Of a stretch of 32,187 nt of DNA, positions 1 to 7,028 are shown piece after piece. The notes under the pieces were generated by a model. It made no database searches, had not been told where the DNA came from, and saw only the letters and a list, made by a program, of their open reading frames with translations. Made by a program: the position numbers and the translations under genes. The stretch comes from a bacterium (GTDB taxonomy: Archaea; Thermoproteota; Nitrososphaeria; Nitrososphaerales; Gagatemarchaeaceae), in NCBI GenBank assembly GCA_027310575.1, contig DAIDAO010000009.1:1-32187 (forward strand). Reading direction: 5' to 3'. Within the stretch, counting starts at the first letter, position 1. Each line of letters starts with the position of its first letter.

Positions 1-10
1 TCACCGTTTC

Positions 11-277
11 TTGCGCGATGAGAAGCAGATGAGATATCCCCTCAGATACGCAGCATACGAATGGATCAAGGAGAAGAAGAGCGCCACCGACGACGACCTG
101 CTGGAGGCCCTGAACAAGAACGGGAGCAAGTGCTCCCCAGCCGAGCTGGACAAGATCCTGATGCAGCTCGAGATTCTCGGGCTCATCACGATCAGGTGGG
201 TGGCCAAGGACAAGCGCCGCATAGAATTCCAGGAGAGGCCGACCGAAGAGCCGCGGATGCCTCGCATAAGCGAGTGA
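11..277 (+). CDS. Small winged-helix-like protein, function unknown
   Basis: This short open frame (88 residues from TTG at 11, or 82 from ATG at 29) has a helix-rich pattern. A basic helix (RYAAYEWIKEKK) is followed by TDDDLLEALNKNG, a second helix pair, and a beta-wing-like stretch, LITIRWVAKDKRR. That order fits a winged helix-turn-helix fold, as in small archaeal DNA-binding proteins. The frame is open to the left edge of the window, so the true start may lie outside. It ends 40 bases before the FEN1 start, but a TATA-like box in that gap suggests FEN1 has its own promoter. The family was not recognised, and the DNA-binding role is inferred from the helix pattern alone. Confidence 0.55.
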   Translation: MRDEKQMRYPLRYAAYEWIKEKKSATDDDLLEALNKNGSKCSPAELDKILMQLEILGLITIRWVAKDKRRIEFQERPTEEPRMPRISE

Positions 278-283
278 CCTAAC

Positions 284-292
284 CAATAAATC
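284..292 (+). promoter_or_regulatory. TATA-like box for FEN1
   Basis: The A/T-rich element CAATAAATC stands out in GC-rich DNA about 30 bases before the FEN1 ATG at 318. This matches the archaeal TATA-to-start distance expected of a leaderless transcript. The same spacing recurs before many lead genes in this window. Confidence 0.5.
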
Positions 293-317
293 GAACGCCC
301 TGCCGGAGTCCGTTCCG

Positions 318-1343
318 ATGGGCGTAGACTTCGGAGACTCCATTCCCCGAGAGAAGATCCGGCTGGAAGACATAGCAGGGTGGAAGCTCGCAGTCGACGG
401 GTACAACACCCTGTACCAGTTCCTGGCCATAATCCGGGGGATGGACGGCGGGCACCTCAAGGACTCTCAGGGACGGGTCACGTCGCACATCTCGGGCCTC
501 TTCTACCGAAACATCAACCTGCTCGAGCTGGGGATGAAGCTCGTCTACGTCTTCGACGGCAGGCCCCCTGAACTGAAGATGGAAGAGATCAGGCGCCGCT
601 CGGAGCAGCGCCGGGAGGCGAAGGACCAGTACCTCCGGGCTCTCAAGACCGGGGACATGGCCCAGGCGAGGAAGTACGCCGAGGCCTCCACCGTCCTCAG
701 GAGGGACATGGTCGCCGACGCCAAGGAGCTCCTGGAGGCCATGGGCATACCCTGGGTAGACGCTCCGTCAGAGGGGGAGGCCCAGGCTTCGACCATGGCT
801 ATCGAGGGGACGGTCAACGCTGTGGCGTCGCAGGACCACGACTCCATCGTGTTCGGGGCCCCGGTCCTCGTGCGGAACGTGACTATCTCTGGCAAGCGGC
901 GGCTCCCGAGCAAGGGCATCGTGATCAACGTGGTCCCTGAGCGGATCACCCTCTCTTCGGTCCTTTCCTCGACGGGGCTGACGCGTGAGCAGCTCGTCGA
1001 TTTCGCGATCCTCCTCGGGACGGACTTCAACCCGGACGGGTTCGAGGGGGTGGGACCGGCGACCGCACTCAAGTACCTCAAGAAGTACGGAAGGCTCGAG
1101 GACATCAAGGAGCTGGAAGGCCCGCTCCATACCGTCGACTACGGGCAGATCAGGAAGCTATACCTCGACGCCCCTTCGAACAAGGGGGTCAGCCCCGAGT
1201 GGAAGGCGATGGACAAGGAGCGGTTGGTCTCCTTCCTCGTCGGTGAACACTCCTTCTCGCGAGAGAGGGTGGAGGCCGCAATGGCGAGGGTGCAGTCCGC
1301 AAAGGCGCCCCAGTCAGAGACTCTGGAAAAGTGGTTCGGGTGA
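318..1343 (+). CDS. fen: Flap endonuclease 1 (FEN1/XPG family)
   Basis: This structure-specific nuclease removes 5' flaps during Okazaki fragment maturation and repair, and acts with PCNA. The 341 residues match the usual archaeal FEN1 length. The N-terminal XPG domain begins MGVDFGDSIPREKI. Acidic metal-binding residues are visible at D27 (AVDGYN), D79 (VFDGRPP), E151 and E153 (PSEGEAQ), D172 and D174 (QDHDS) and D234 (GTDFNPDG), followed by the helix-hairpin-helix segment GFEGVGPATALKYL. The C-terminus SETLEKWFG resembles a PCNA-interacting peptide, but the usual glutamine lies one position early (QSETLEKWF). The ATG at 318 gives the canonical N-terminus. The stop overlaps the start of the next gene (GTGA), so the two are probably co-transcribed. 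Confidence 0.97.
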   Translation: MGVDFGDSIPREKIRLEDIAGWKLAVDGYNTLYQFLAIIRGMDGGHLKDSQGRVTSHISGLFYRNINLLELGMKLVYVFDGRPPELKMEEIRRRSEQRREAKDQYLRALKTGDMAQARKYAEASTVLRRDMVADAKELLEAMGIPWVDAPSEGEAQASTMAIEGTVNAVASQDHDSIVFGAPVLVRNVTISGKRRLPSKGIVINVVPERITLSSVLSSTGLTREQLVDFAILLGTDFNPDGFEGVGPATALKYLKKYGRLEDIKELEGPLHTVDYGQIRKLYLDAPSNKGVSPEWKAMDKERLVSFLVGEHSFSRERVEAAMARVQSAKAPQSETLEKWFG

Positions 1344-2317
1344 GCGGCCCCCCGATTCCGTCTCTCCGCGACATCGAGCTCGCAGAGGGGAGGATCAGGC
1401 GGTACTTCCCTCCGACCCCGCTCGAATACTGCAAGGGGGTCTCGGAGCTCCTCGGCCGGGAGACGTACCTGAAACTGGAGACGTGCCTCCCCGTCCGCGT
1501 CTTCAAGCTGAGGGGGGCGGTCAACAAGCTCCTCTCTCTGCCTGACTCCGCACTGAGGAAAGGCGTGGTGACCGCATCCTCAGGGAACCACGGCTTGGCC
1601 ATCGCATACGCCTCGAAGCTTTTCGGAGTCAGGGCGGCCATCTGCGTCCCTGAGAACGTGAATCCGCAGAAGCTGAGGGCCATCGAGGAGCAGGGAGCGG
1701 AGATCATCCGCCGGGGTCGCGGCTACGACGACGCCTACGAGCAGGCCCTTTCGACTGCGCACAAAAGGGGGCTTACGTTCGTCCACGCATTCAACGACCC
1801 CGACGTCATCGCCGGCCAAGGAACGTGCGGTCTTGAGATGACGAGACAGCTCCCTGGCATGGATTCGGCCGCAGTTGCCATAGGCGGCGGTGGGCTGATC
1901 TCAGGGGTCGCGATAGCTGTGAAGGAATCGATCGAGGACTCACACGTCTATGGGGCCGAGACCGTGGCCATCCCCTCGATGTACGAGTCTCTCCAAAGGG
2001 GGGAGCTCCACAGGGTCGAGCCGAAGCCCACAATCGCCGACGGGATGCAGGCTGCCGTGCCTGGGGACCTGACATTCACCGCTGTGAGGAAGTACGTCGA
2101 GAAGGTCGGCCTTGTCACCGACCCCGAAATCGAGGACGCTGTGTACGACCTCCTGACCTTGGGGAGGGTCCTGGCCGAGCCTTCAGGCGCTTCCCCCCTC
2201 GCAGTGATGAAGGGCCCGCTGAGGACTGCGCCCGGAGGGAAGCTCGCGCTTGTGGTGAGCGGAGGCAACATCTCCGTGGACCTCCTGCGCACCATCCTCA
2301 CGAAAAGAGCGCGATGA
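1340..2317 (+). CDS. Threonine/serine dehydratase-like PLP enzyme (fold type II)
   Basis: This is a PLP-dependent enzyme of the threonine dehydratase / serine racemase group, which typically deaminates threonine or serine to a 2-oxoacid. The PLP lysine sits in RVFKLRGA (K56 from this start). The substrate loop is SSGNHGLA and the phosphate-binding glycine loop is GGGGLISG. The closing motif VVSGGNIS is also typical. At 325 residues it is a catabolic-type enzyme with no ACT regulatory domain. GTG at 1340 overlaps the FEN1 stop (GTGA) and is preferred, although GTG at 1331 is in frame. The 3' end overlaps the convergent hydrolase gene by 20 bases. A serine racemase or other ammonia-lyase role cannot be excluded. 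Confidence 0.88.
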   Translation: MSGPPIPSLRDIELAEGRIRRYFPPTPLEYCKGVSELLGRETYLKLETCLPVRVFKLRGAVNKLLSLPDSALRKGVVTASSGNHGLAIAYASKLFGVRAAICVPENVNPQKLRAIEEQGAEIIRRGRGYDDAYEQALSTAHKRGLTFVHAFNDPDVIAGQGTCGLEMTRQLPGMDSAAVAIGGGGLISGVAIAVKESIEDSHVYGAETVAIPSMYESLQRGELHRVEPKPTIADGMQAAVPGDLTFTAVRKYVEKVGLVTDPEIEDAVYDLLTLGRVLAEPSGASPLAVMKGPLRTAPGGKLALVVSGGNISVDLLRTILTKRAR

Positions 2318-2912
2318 AACTCCGGGGGTCCTTGGCTGCGAGGAAGGGGTTCGACTCCGTCTCTTCCTTGAGGGTCCTCGACGGCACCTCTCCGTAGTCG
2401 TGCCCAGGATACATCACGGTCGAGGGAGGGAGTCGGAGGATTACATCGTGGAGGCTGGCATACATGGCTTCGGCCATCCGCCTGTCGAACCTCCCTATCG
2501 TGCCGACGAAGAGCGTGTCTCCGGTGAACACATCGCTGCCGTCGTACAGGCAGACGCTGTCCTCCGTGTGTCCAGGGGTGTGCAGCACCTCCACCCGTCT
2601 CCCGCCCAGCCTGAGCACGTCCCTGTCCTTCACCCTCACGTCGCAGCGGATAGGCGAGCTCTCGTGTGCCACTACCTTGGCTCCCAGCGCCGCGCCCAGG
2701 TCCTCCAGCGTCGAGACATGGTCGAAGTGCTCATGGGTGGCAACTACGAACTTCACTGTCGCCCCCGTTTCCTTCACTGCGTTCTTGATCGGCTCCGTCT
2801 CCCACCCCGAGTCGACCACCAGCGCGTCCCTGCTCCGCTCATCGACCAGAAGGTAGACGAAGTTCGCCATCGTCCCTACCGGGATCTGCTTCACGATCAA
2901 CGGGACAGCCAC
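2298..2912 (-). CDS. Metallo-beta-lactamase fold hydrolase, glyoxalase II-like
   Basis: This zinc hydrolase belongs to the glyoxalase II / ETHE1-like branch, whose members often cleave thioesters. Motifs appear in order: the family start VKQIPVGTMANFVYLL, the metal motif THEHFDHV, then HTPGHTEDSV, FTGDTLFVGTIGRFD and YPGHDYGEV. All ligand positions of a di-metal site are present. A start at GTG 2912 gives 204 residues. It lies about 30 bases from a TATA-like box that also serves the divergent thioesterase gene. TTG at 2945 would add 11 residues but would overlap that box. The substrate is not evident. Divergence from an acyl-CoA thioesterase hints at thioester metabolism, but only weakly. Confidence 0.85.
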   Translation of the reverse strand: MAVPLIVKQIPVGTMANFVYLLVDERSRDALVVDSGWETEPIKNAVKETGATVKFVVATHEHFDHVSTLEDLGAALGAKVVAHESSPIRCDVRVKDRDVLRLGGRRVEVLHTPGHTEDSVCLYDGSDVFTGDTLFVGTIGRFDRRMAEAMYASLHDVILRLPPSTVMYPGHDYGEVPSRTLKEETESNPFLAAKDPRSFIALFS

Positions 2913-2935
2913 CTGCGCCCGCGCCGGGGCGTGCA

Positions 2936-2946
2936 CCTTTATCAAG
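2936..2946. promoter_or_regulatory. Shared bidirectional TATA-like box
   Basis: The element CCTTTATCAAG reads CTTGATAAAGG on the other strand. It lies about 31 bases before the thioesterase ATG at 2972 and about 29 bases before the hydrolase GTG at 2912. One central box could therefore drive both divergent genes as leaderless transcripts. Confidence 0.45.
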
Positions 2947-2971
2947 TTCCGATACGGCCGGGCCGCAGTTC

Positions 2972-3460
2972 ATGACCAGACTGCGAGGTCGGAAGCCTTC
3001 AGAGTCTGAGATGACGACTGCCCGCCTCATGATGCCTACTGACGCCAACGTCATAGGCAACGTGTTCGGAGGCTCCATAATGAAATACATGGACGAGGTG
3101 GCGGCCATAGCCGCATGGCGCCACGCGGGGACGAACGTGGTCACCGCGTCCATCGACAGGATGAACTTCTACGCCCCGGTGTACGTCGGAGACCTTCTCA
3201 TCCTCAAGGCGGCCGTGAACTACGTCGGGACGACCTCCATGGAGATCGGCGTCCGAATCGAGGCTGTGGACCCCACGACGCGCAAGGGCACTCACACCGG
3301 TTCGTGCTACCTGACGTACGTCGCGCTGGACGCGAAGGGGAAGCCGACCCCGATCCCTCCGCTCGTCCCCACCACTCCTGCGGAGAAGAGGCGCTTCAAG
3401 GAAGCGCTCGCCAGGAGGAGGCTGCGCGAAGCGGAGAAGGCGGTCCTCAAGCGGGACTAG
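2972..3460 (+). CDS. Hotdog-fold acyl-CoA thioesterase (YciA/ACOT type)
   Basis: This predicted enzyme hydrolyses acyl-CoA thioesters to free acids and CoA. The 162 residues contain the family signature ANVIGNVFGGSIMKYMDEVA, in which the acidic residue of MDEVA is the likely catalytic one. It is followed by VTASIDRMNFYAPVYVGDLL, which forms the central hotdog strand, and by SCYLTYVALD. The C-terminus is a charged helix (AEKRRFKEALARRRLREAEK). The start at ATG 2972 lies about 31 bases from a TATA-like box. The gene is divergent from a metallo-beta-lactamase hydrolase. Substrate chain length cannot be read from the sequence. Confidence 0.9.
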   Translation: MTRLRGRKPSESEMTTARLMMPTDANVIGNVFGGSIMKYMDEVAAIAAWRHAGTNVVTASIDRMNFYAPVYVGDLLILKAAVNYVGTTSMEIGVRIEAVDPTTRKGTHTGSCYLTYVALDAKGKPTPIPPLVPTTPAEKRRFKEALARRRLREAEKAVLKRD

Positions 3461-3539
3461 CCGATGGCTGCCGCTTGATTCCCGGCTCAACAAAACTAGA
3501 GCAGGGAGCACATAGGCCGCCTGCCCGCGGGAAGGCGGG

Positions 3540-3899
3540 ATGCGAGACTTCGCCGAGGGTTTCGGGCTGGAGAAGATGCGCAGCGGCAACGCGGCCGTGT
3601 ACATGCTGAAGGACCAGTTCGAGCGGTTCTCTTCGTCGCCGCAGAAGGTGGAGGCGTGCGAGTCCATCGCGGCCTGCTTCTATCAGCTCGAGCAGTACGA
3701 CGACGCTGCCGGGTGGTATGAAACCGCAGGGCGCCTCATCCTGTCCGAGCCGAGCCTGACTCCTGCCGTGAAGGCTCTTGACGCTCTAGACGACCTCGAG
3801 AAGGCGAGGGACTGCTATCGCAGGGGAGACGACGAGGAGAAGTTCACAGAATGCTCGTCCCTGATAAGGGAACTGAAGCGAGCCTGCGCGTCAGCCTGA
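3540..3899 (+). CDS. TPR-like helical repeat protein, function unknown
   Basis: This 119-residue protein is almost entirely helical. The segments ACESIAACFYQLEQYDDAAGWYETAGRLI and LDALDDLEKARDCYRRGDDEEKF have the small-large residue spacing of TPR or SNAP-like repeats, which usually mediate protein-protein contacts. The first 35 residues (FGLEKMRSGNAAVYMLKDQFERF) form an amphipathic lead helix. The ATG at 3540 is the first good start after a short GC-rich gap, and a weak A/T patch (ACATAG) lies about 28 bases upstream. The last codons overlap the convergent zinc micro-protein gene by 9 bases. I do not recognise a specific family. Confidence 0.65.
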   Translation: MRDFAEGFGLEKMRSGNAAVYMLKDQFERFSSSPQKVEACESIAACFYQLEQYDDAAGWYETAGRLILSEPSLTPAVKALDALDDLEKARDCYRRGDDEEKFTECSSLIRELKRACASA

Positions 3900-4052
3900 G
3901 CCTCCGTCTTTCTCTTCCTCGGCCTTCGCGCTCTGCCTGTTCATCGTCTTGACGTGGCATTCTTCGCAGACTGGCTCGTCCCTCGGCCCAACCCTGAACG
4001 TGTGGAGGACAGCCTCGAGCTCCGTATCGCAGAAGTAGCACTTGGGGGTCAA
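3891..4052 (-). CDS. 53-residue zinc-ribbon micro-protein
   Basis: A TTG at 4052 overlaps the stop of the upstream nuclease gene (TTGA) and opens a 53-residue frame. It has two CxxC pairs, CYFC near residues 5-8 and CEEC near residues 29-32, which form a plausible zinc ribbon. Between them lies the strand-rich segment ELEAVLHTFRVGPRDEP. The tail is highly charged (AKAEEEKDGG). The frame is open further upstream to 4118, but that extension lies inside the nuclease gene, and the overlapping start is the more economical choice. Translational coupling to the nuclease suggests a related role in nucleic-acid binding, which is inference. The family was not recognised. Confidence 0.6.
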   Translation of the reverse strand: MTPKCYFCDTELEAVLHTFRVGPRDEPVCEECHVKTMNRQSAKAEEEKDGGSG

Positions 4053-4357
4053 CTGCCGCCTCTCCCGGCCGCGTGCACTCTTCGCTTGACGACCTTCCCT
4101 CTTCCCCTGTAGTACCACACCTCGGCATCACCGTTCGCGTTCTCCCCCCACTTCGCGAGCTCTTCCAGCTCCTCCTTCGTCGCCCGGGCCCTGCCGCTCT
4201 TCACTTGGACCAACAGGACCTTCCCATCCTTCGCGGCAAAGACGTCGACAGCGCCGTGGGACGCCGCGCTTCGGGAGGCCATCCAGCCCTGCTTCCGAAG
4301 CGAGTAGATGGCTGCATATTCTTTCGATCGTCCCCGGACGTAATTTCGGTTCGGCAC
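4049..4357 (-). CDS. Hjc-like / PD-(D/E)xK nuclease domain protein
   Basis: This small nuclease-fold protein has 102 residues, close to the length of archaeal Holliday junction resolvases. Core elements are E13 in RSKEYAAIYSL, a serine/glycine-rich strand turn (ASRSAASHGAVDVFAAKDG) that supplies D38, and LLVQVKSG with Q51 and K53. The usual glutamate of the ExK motif is replaced by glutamine, a change also found in some active PD-(D/E)xK nucleases. The GTG start at 4357 has an upstream box (ATGTTTACATCC on this strand) about 30 bases away. It could be the resolvase itself or a related housekeeping nuclease. The fold is well supported, but the exact substrate is not. Confidence 0.75.
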   Translation of the reverse strand: MPNRNYVRGRSKEYAAIYSLRKQGWMASRSAASHGAVDVFAAKDGKVLLVQVKSGRARATKEELEELAKWGENANGDAEVWYYRGRGKVVKRRVHAAGRGGS

Positions 4358-4380
4358 GCGGTTGCGGCCTCATCCAAGCT

Positions 4381-4392
4381 GGATGTAAACAT
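4381..4392 (-). promoter_or_regulatory. TATA-like box for the Hjc-like gene
   Basis: On the minus strand the element reads ATGTTTACATCC, centred about 30 bases before the GTG start at 4357. It is the only A/T-rich patch in that upstream region. Confidence 0.4.
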
Positions 4393-4451
4393 GTTCCGTC
4401 AGATTCGGTCTTTCTTCCCTGGGGGGTCCGCCGAAACTCATGCCGACAAGC

Positions 4452-4462
4452 AAGCTTATCAC
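4452..4462 (+). promoter_or_regulatory. TATA-like box for translin
   Basis: The element AAGCTTATCAC lies about 33 bases before the TTG at 4490. It closely resembles the CCTTTATCAAG box at 2936-2946. It is the main reason for choosing the TTG start over the ATG at 4391. Confidence 0.45.
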
Positions 4463-4489
4463 GGCCAGCATGCCGGCGGAAGGCCGAGC

Positions 4490-5122
4490 TTGGACCAGGT
4501 CAAGAAGTCCATCAGGTCGATGGAGTCGCACTTCTCCGGCCAGCTCGAGAGGCGGGACAGAGTCCTGAAAGAAAGCAGAGACGTCATCGCCGCGTCTTCC
4601 AGGGCGATAATCGACGTGCACACCGGGAAGATGAAGGAGGCTGAGAAGGAGGTGTCGACCGCGAAGTCCCTGCTCGCAGCGCTGAAGAGGACTTCGGACG
4701 GGTCGGTCTCCCGCTACCTGGTGTCCCCCGAGGCCGAGTTCGTCGAAGCTTCCGCGGTCATTGCGCTCTCCAAGGACAGGCCCGTGCCGTCGATGGAGAG
4801 CCTTGGGGCGTCCCCAGAGGCGTACCTCCTCGGCCTCCTTGACGCAGTCGGCGAGCTGAAGAGGCTGGTGCTGGACTCCATCCTGCAGAGGAAACTAACC
4901 AGGGCGAAGAGGTACTTCGGGGTCATGGAGGAGCTCTACTCCCTCTGCTCCCCTCTTGCAGTCTATGACCATGTGGTGAACGGCGCTAGGCGCAAGATCG
5001 ACGTCGCCAGAATGCTCGTCGAGGACACGAGGGGGCTCCTCGCCGAAGAGATGGGGAGAGACTCTGTGAGCGCCTCCATGGCGCGGCTCGAAGAGAAGCT
5101 GGACCGGAAGGCGCGTCACTAG
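4490..5122 (+). CDS. Archaeal translin family protein
   Basis: Translins are all-helical proteins that assemble into ring-shaped oligomers binding RNA or single-stranded DNA. Family features seen here are RDRVLKESRDVIAASSRAII near the N-terminus, HTGKMKEAEKEV, EAEFVEASAVIAL, the strongly conserved SPEAYLLGLLDAVGELKRLV, and the C-terminal RRKIDVARMLVEDTRGLL. The 210 residues from TTG at 4490 match the usual archaeal length, and a TATA-like box lies about 33 bases upstream. The frame is open further back (ATG at 4391), but that extension is low-complexity and crosses the opposite-strand promoter. The gene ends convergent with the FAD synthetase gene, overlapping by 4 bases. The archaeal function is little known. 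Confidence 0.87.
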   Translation: MDQVKKSIRSMESHFSGQLERRDRVLKESRDVIAASSRAIIDVHTGKMKEAEKEVSTAKSLLAALKRTSDGSVSRYLVSPEAEFVEASAVIALSKDRPVPSMESLGASPEAYLLGLLDAVGELKRLVLDSILQRKLTRAKRYFGVMEELYSLCSPLAVYDHVVNGARRKIDVARMLVEDTRGLLAEEMGRDSVSASMARLEEKLDRKARH

Positions 5123-5724
5123 AGCTCTTTCAGTATCCTGCTCGTCTTGATCTTGGGGTAAGGAGAGTCGAGCCTCACCACTTCTATGTCCATCCCTCTC
5201 CTTGCGGCCTCTCTCTTCACGTCCTCTTCCATGTGGTACTGGTCATAGCCGAGGGCCACGACGTCGGGTCTGACCCTTTCCAGCGTGACGTAGATGTCCC
5301 CTTCCACCCCCAGGATCGCAGCGTCCACGTCCTTCATCGCGGAGAGCAGCTTGACCCTGTCTGCCTCGCCTATGAGGGGCTCTCTGCCCTTCCTCTTCCG
5401 GATCGTGCTGTCGCGAGCCACGGAAATCACAAGCACGTCGCCGAGGCTCTTCGCCTTCCCGAGCGTGTAGACGTGGCCGTAGTGTATGATCTCGAAGCCG
5501 CCGCCCATGAATACGACCCTGATCTGCCTCCTCCCTTTCTCGCTGAGCACGGCCACCCCCTCGGCTAGCTTGGCCAGCCCGAGCCCCACGGCTTCGCTGA
5601 TCTCCTCCTTGGCTTCGTCCGGTCTCAGCCCGAGCCTCGCTGCAAGGGCGGTGTAGTCCGAGTCCTCCCCCTTGAGGTTCATCGCGAAGAGCGCTGCGAG
5701 GACGCGTTTGTGGTCCATTGTCAC
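5119..5724 (-). CDS. ribL: RibL-like FAD synthetase (nucleotidyltransferase) with N-terminal helix-turn-helix
   Basis: The C-terminal 135 residues are a cytidylyltransferase-like domain. It has the nucleotide-binding motif GGGFEIIHYGHVYTL (HxGH type), VARDSTIRKRKGREPL, ALGYDQY and the terminal KTSRIL motif. This pattern matches archaeal FAD synthetases, which adenylate FMN, and resembles glycerol-3-phosphate cytidylyltransferases. The N-terminal 65 residues (KRVLAALFAMNLKGEDSDYTALAARLGLRPDEAKEEI and onward) look like a winged helix absent from the minimal enzyme, which could bind DNA or simply mediate dimerisation. GTG at 5724 overlaps the stop of dphB (GTGA), so the two genes form an operon. 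ATG at 5718 is an alternative start. Confidence 0.82.
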   Translation of the reverse strand: MTMDHKRVLAALFAMNLKGEDSDYTALAARLGLRPDEAKEEISEAVGLGLAKLAEGVAVLSEKGRRQIRVVFMGGGFEIIHYGHVYTLGKAKSLGDVLVISVARDSTIRKRKGREPLIGEADRVKLLSAMKDVDAAILGVEGDIYVTLERVRPDVVALGYDQYHMEEDVKREAARRGMDIEVVRLDSPYPKIKTSRILKEL

Positions 5725-6761
5725 CAGTCTATCTTGACGACCCCGGCGAACGAAAGGGAGTCCAAAAGCCCTTCGGCGTATCCGATGCTCAGCATGGCCA
5801 TCTCGTCCTCGCCGTTCGCCAGAAAGCTCTCGGCGTCTTTCATGTAGAGCTCGGCGTTCTCCAGCACATGCTCGTACTGGGGCCCGAGCCTCGCCCTGAC
5901 AGAGTCGAGGGCGCGTTTCGTCTTGGCGACGTACTTCGGAACGAGCGTCTGCGCCGTCCTCAGGACCTTGTCCGAGTTGCTCCCGACCTTCGGCTCTTCG
6001 AGCGAGAAGATGGCAGCCACGGCCTCCACCTCGGTGAAGTGGAGCTTCCCAGGGATGACGACGCAGTGGGGCGGCCCCCCGACGTCTCTCCTCGACAAGT
6101 CAGCGAATGTCCCAGCAACCAGGGACGCGTCCCCCCTCCCCAGCCTCGACAGGACGAGGGCGAACGTGCCCTCGCTCACCACGCCGCGCTTGAAGCTGCC
6201 TTCTGCGAGCAGGAGTCCGGCGATCGCGTCCGCGGGGGTGACGCCCTCTCCGCTCTGAACGTCATACTCGAGGAGCAGCAGCGTGTGAGCGCCCTCAAGG
6301 AGGTTCTCGTGCAGCACCTGGTATGCCTGCGCGAGCTTGGGGACGGTCTCCCTGGTCACCGTGATGGTCCGCGAGAACTTGTAGGAATGGAGCCCCGACG
6401 CACTCGCCGCCGCCGACACTATCGTAGCGGAATGGATGACCCTCGTCTCCACCCCCTGCCGGATTGCCCTCACACGGAGCTCGTTGTGCGTGGTTGCTAT
6501 CATCGGGTCTCCGAGCACGGCCAAGACCACCTTCCTGGTCAGAGACTCGGCCAGGATGCGGGTCCCGTCCTCCACGAACTGCCTGTCCACGACGGTGAAG
6601 CTCTTTCCTGTCGCCGACTGGACCTGCTTCAGCAATTGAGGCTCGTGCGGGGTCGTGTAGTACTCCAGGTAGATTACATCCGATCCGACCATCTCCTCCA
6701 CCCCCTGCAGCGTGATCCCCTTGGCGCCCAGCCCAAGGCCGACGAAGCTGAGTCGTCCCAA
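5721..6761 (-). CDS. dphB: Diphthine synthase DphB fused to a C-terminal DUF357 domain
   Basis: DphB methylates the modified histidine of elongation factor 2 on the way to diphthamide, using S-adenosylmethionine. The first 260 residues show the tetrapyrrole-methylase fold: LSFVGLGLGAKGITLQG, DVIYLEYYTT, VVLAVLGDPMIATTH, VIHSATIVSAAASASGLHSYKF and a late HCVVIPGKLHFTE. The last 85 residues, ending SIGYAEGLLDSLSFAGVV, match DUF357, which in many archaea is a separate protein. TTG at 6761 gives the family-typical start MGRLSFVGLGLG and lies about 30 bases from an A/T-rich box. TTG at 6788 would add nine residues. The stop overlaps the ribL-like start. The fusion is unusual but the frame is uninterrupted. 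Confidence 0.9.
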   Translation of the reverse strand: MGRLSFVGLGLGAKGITLQGVEEMVGSDVIYLEYYTTPHEPQLLKQVQSATGKSFTVVDRQFVEDGTRILAESLTRKVVLAVLGDPMIATTHNELRVRAIRQGVETRVIHSATIVSAAASASGLHSYKFSRTITVTRETVPKLAQAYQVLHENLLEGAHTLLLLEYDVQSGEGVTPADAIAGLLLAEGSFKRGVVSEGTFALVLSRLGRGDASLVAGTFADLSRRDVGGPPHCVVIPGKLHFTEVEAVAAIFSLEEPKVGSNSDKVLRTAQTLVPKYVAKTKRALDSVRARLGPQYEHVLENAELYMKDAESFLANGEDEMAMLSIGYAEGLLDSLSFAGVVKIDW

Positions 6762-6787
6762 CGGTAGCCTTGCCTCTGGTTCGTCCA

Positions 6788-6803
6788 AATAAAGTAAATA
6801 TCC
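6788..6803. promoter_or_regulatory. A/T-rich box shared by dphB (-) and tRNA-Lys (+)
   Basis: The stretch AATAAAGTAAATATCC is the only A/T-rich patch between the two divergent genes. It lies 26-41 bases before the tRNA 5' end at 6829 and a similar distance from the TTG start of dphB at 6761. Confidence 0.4.
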
Positions 6804-6828
6804 ACCTCATCGGGTGCCCTGAACCAGC

Positions 6829-6938
6829 GGGCCTGTGGCTCAGTGCGGAACAACCGCGAGAAGCCAGGTTAGAGAGATAGGTCCTAGATCGGCTGGCTCT
6901 TAACCAGCATGCCGTGGGTTCGAATCCCACCAGGCCCG
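6829..6938 (+). tRNA. tRNA-Lys(CTT) with an interrupted D-arm, probably intron-containing
   Basis: The acceptor stem GGGCCTG (6829-6835) pairs perfectly with CAGGCCC (6931-6937), with discriminator G at 6938 and no encoded CCA. The anticodon arm is GCTGG (6892-6896), loop CTCTTAA with anticodon CTT at 6899-6901, and CCAGC (6904-6908). The T arm is GTGGG, TTCGAAT, CCCAC. The gene is 110 bases, about 35 too long, and all the excess lies between D-stem GCTC (6838-6841) and the anticodon stem. Removing 6849-6868 (20 bases) and 6875-6889 (15 bases) restores a perfect D-arm, GCTC AGTGCGGTTA GAGC, and a 75-base tRNA. A single 29-base intron at 6861-6889 is an alternative: it has a 4-bp AGCC/GGCT helix at the right place for a splicing motif but leaves a 16-base D-loop. 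Confidence 0.85.
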
Positions 6939-7028
6939 CCTCCTGCCTCGATGGGGCGCGTGACGGCCGCGAGGCGAATTCACGGTATCGGGCTTCCTCA
7001 CGCAGTGCCCAGGCTGAGAAGCGCCTGC

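Noticed and set aside
4073-4489. N-terminal extension of the translin frame
   Set aside because: It crosses the opposite-strand nuclease gene and its promoter, has no translin features, and a TATA-like box supports the TTG at 4490.
6845-6857. Hairpin GCGG-AACAA-CCGC as a separate regulatory stem-loop or terminator
   Set aside because: It lies inside the tRNA gene and is better explained as part of the extra D-arm sequence of the precursor.
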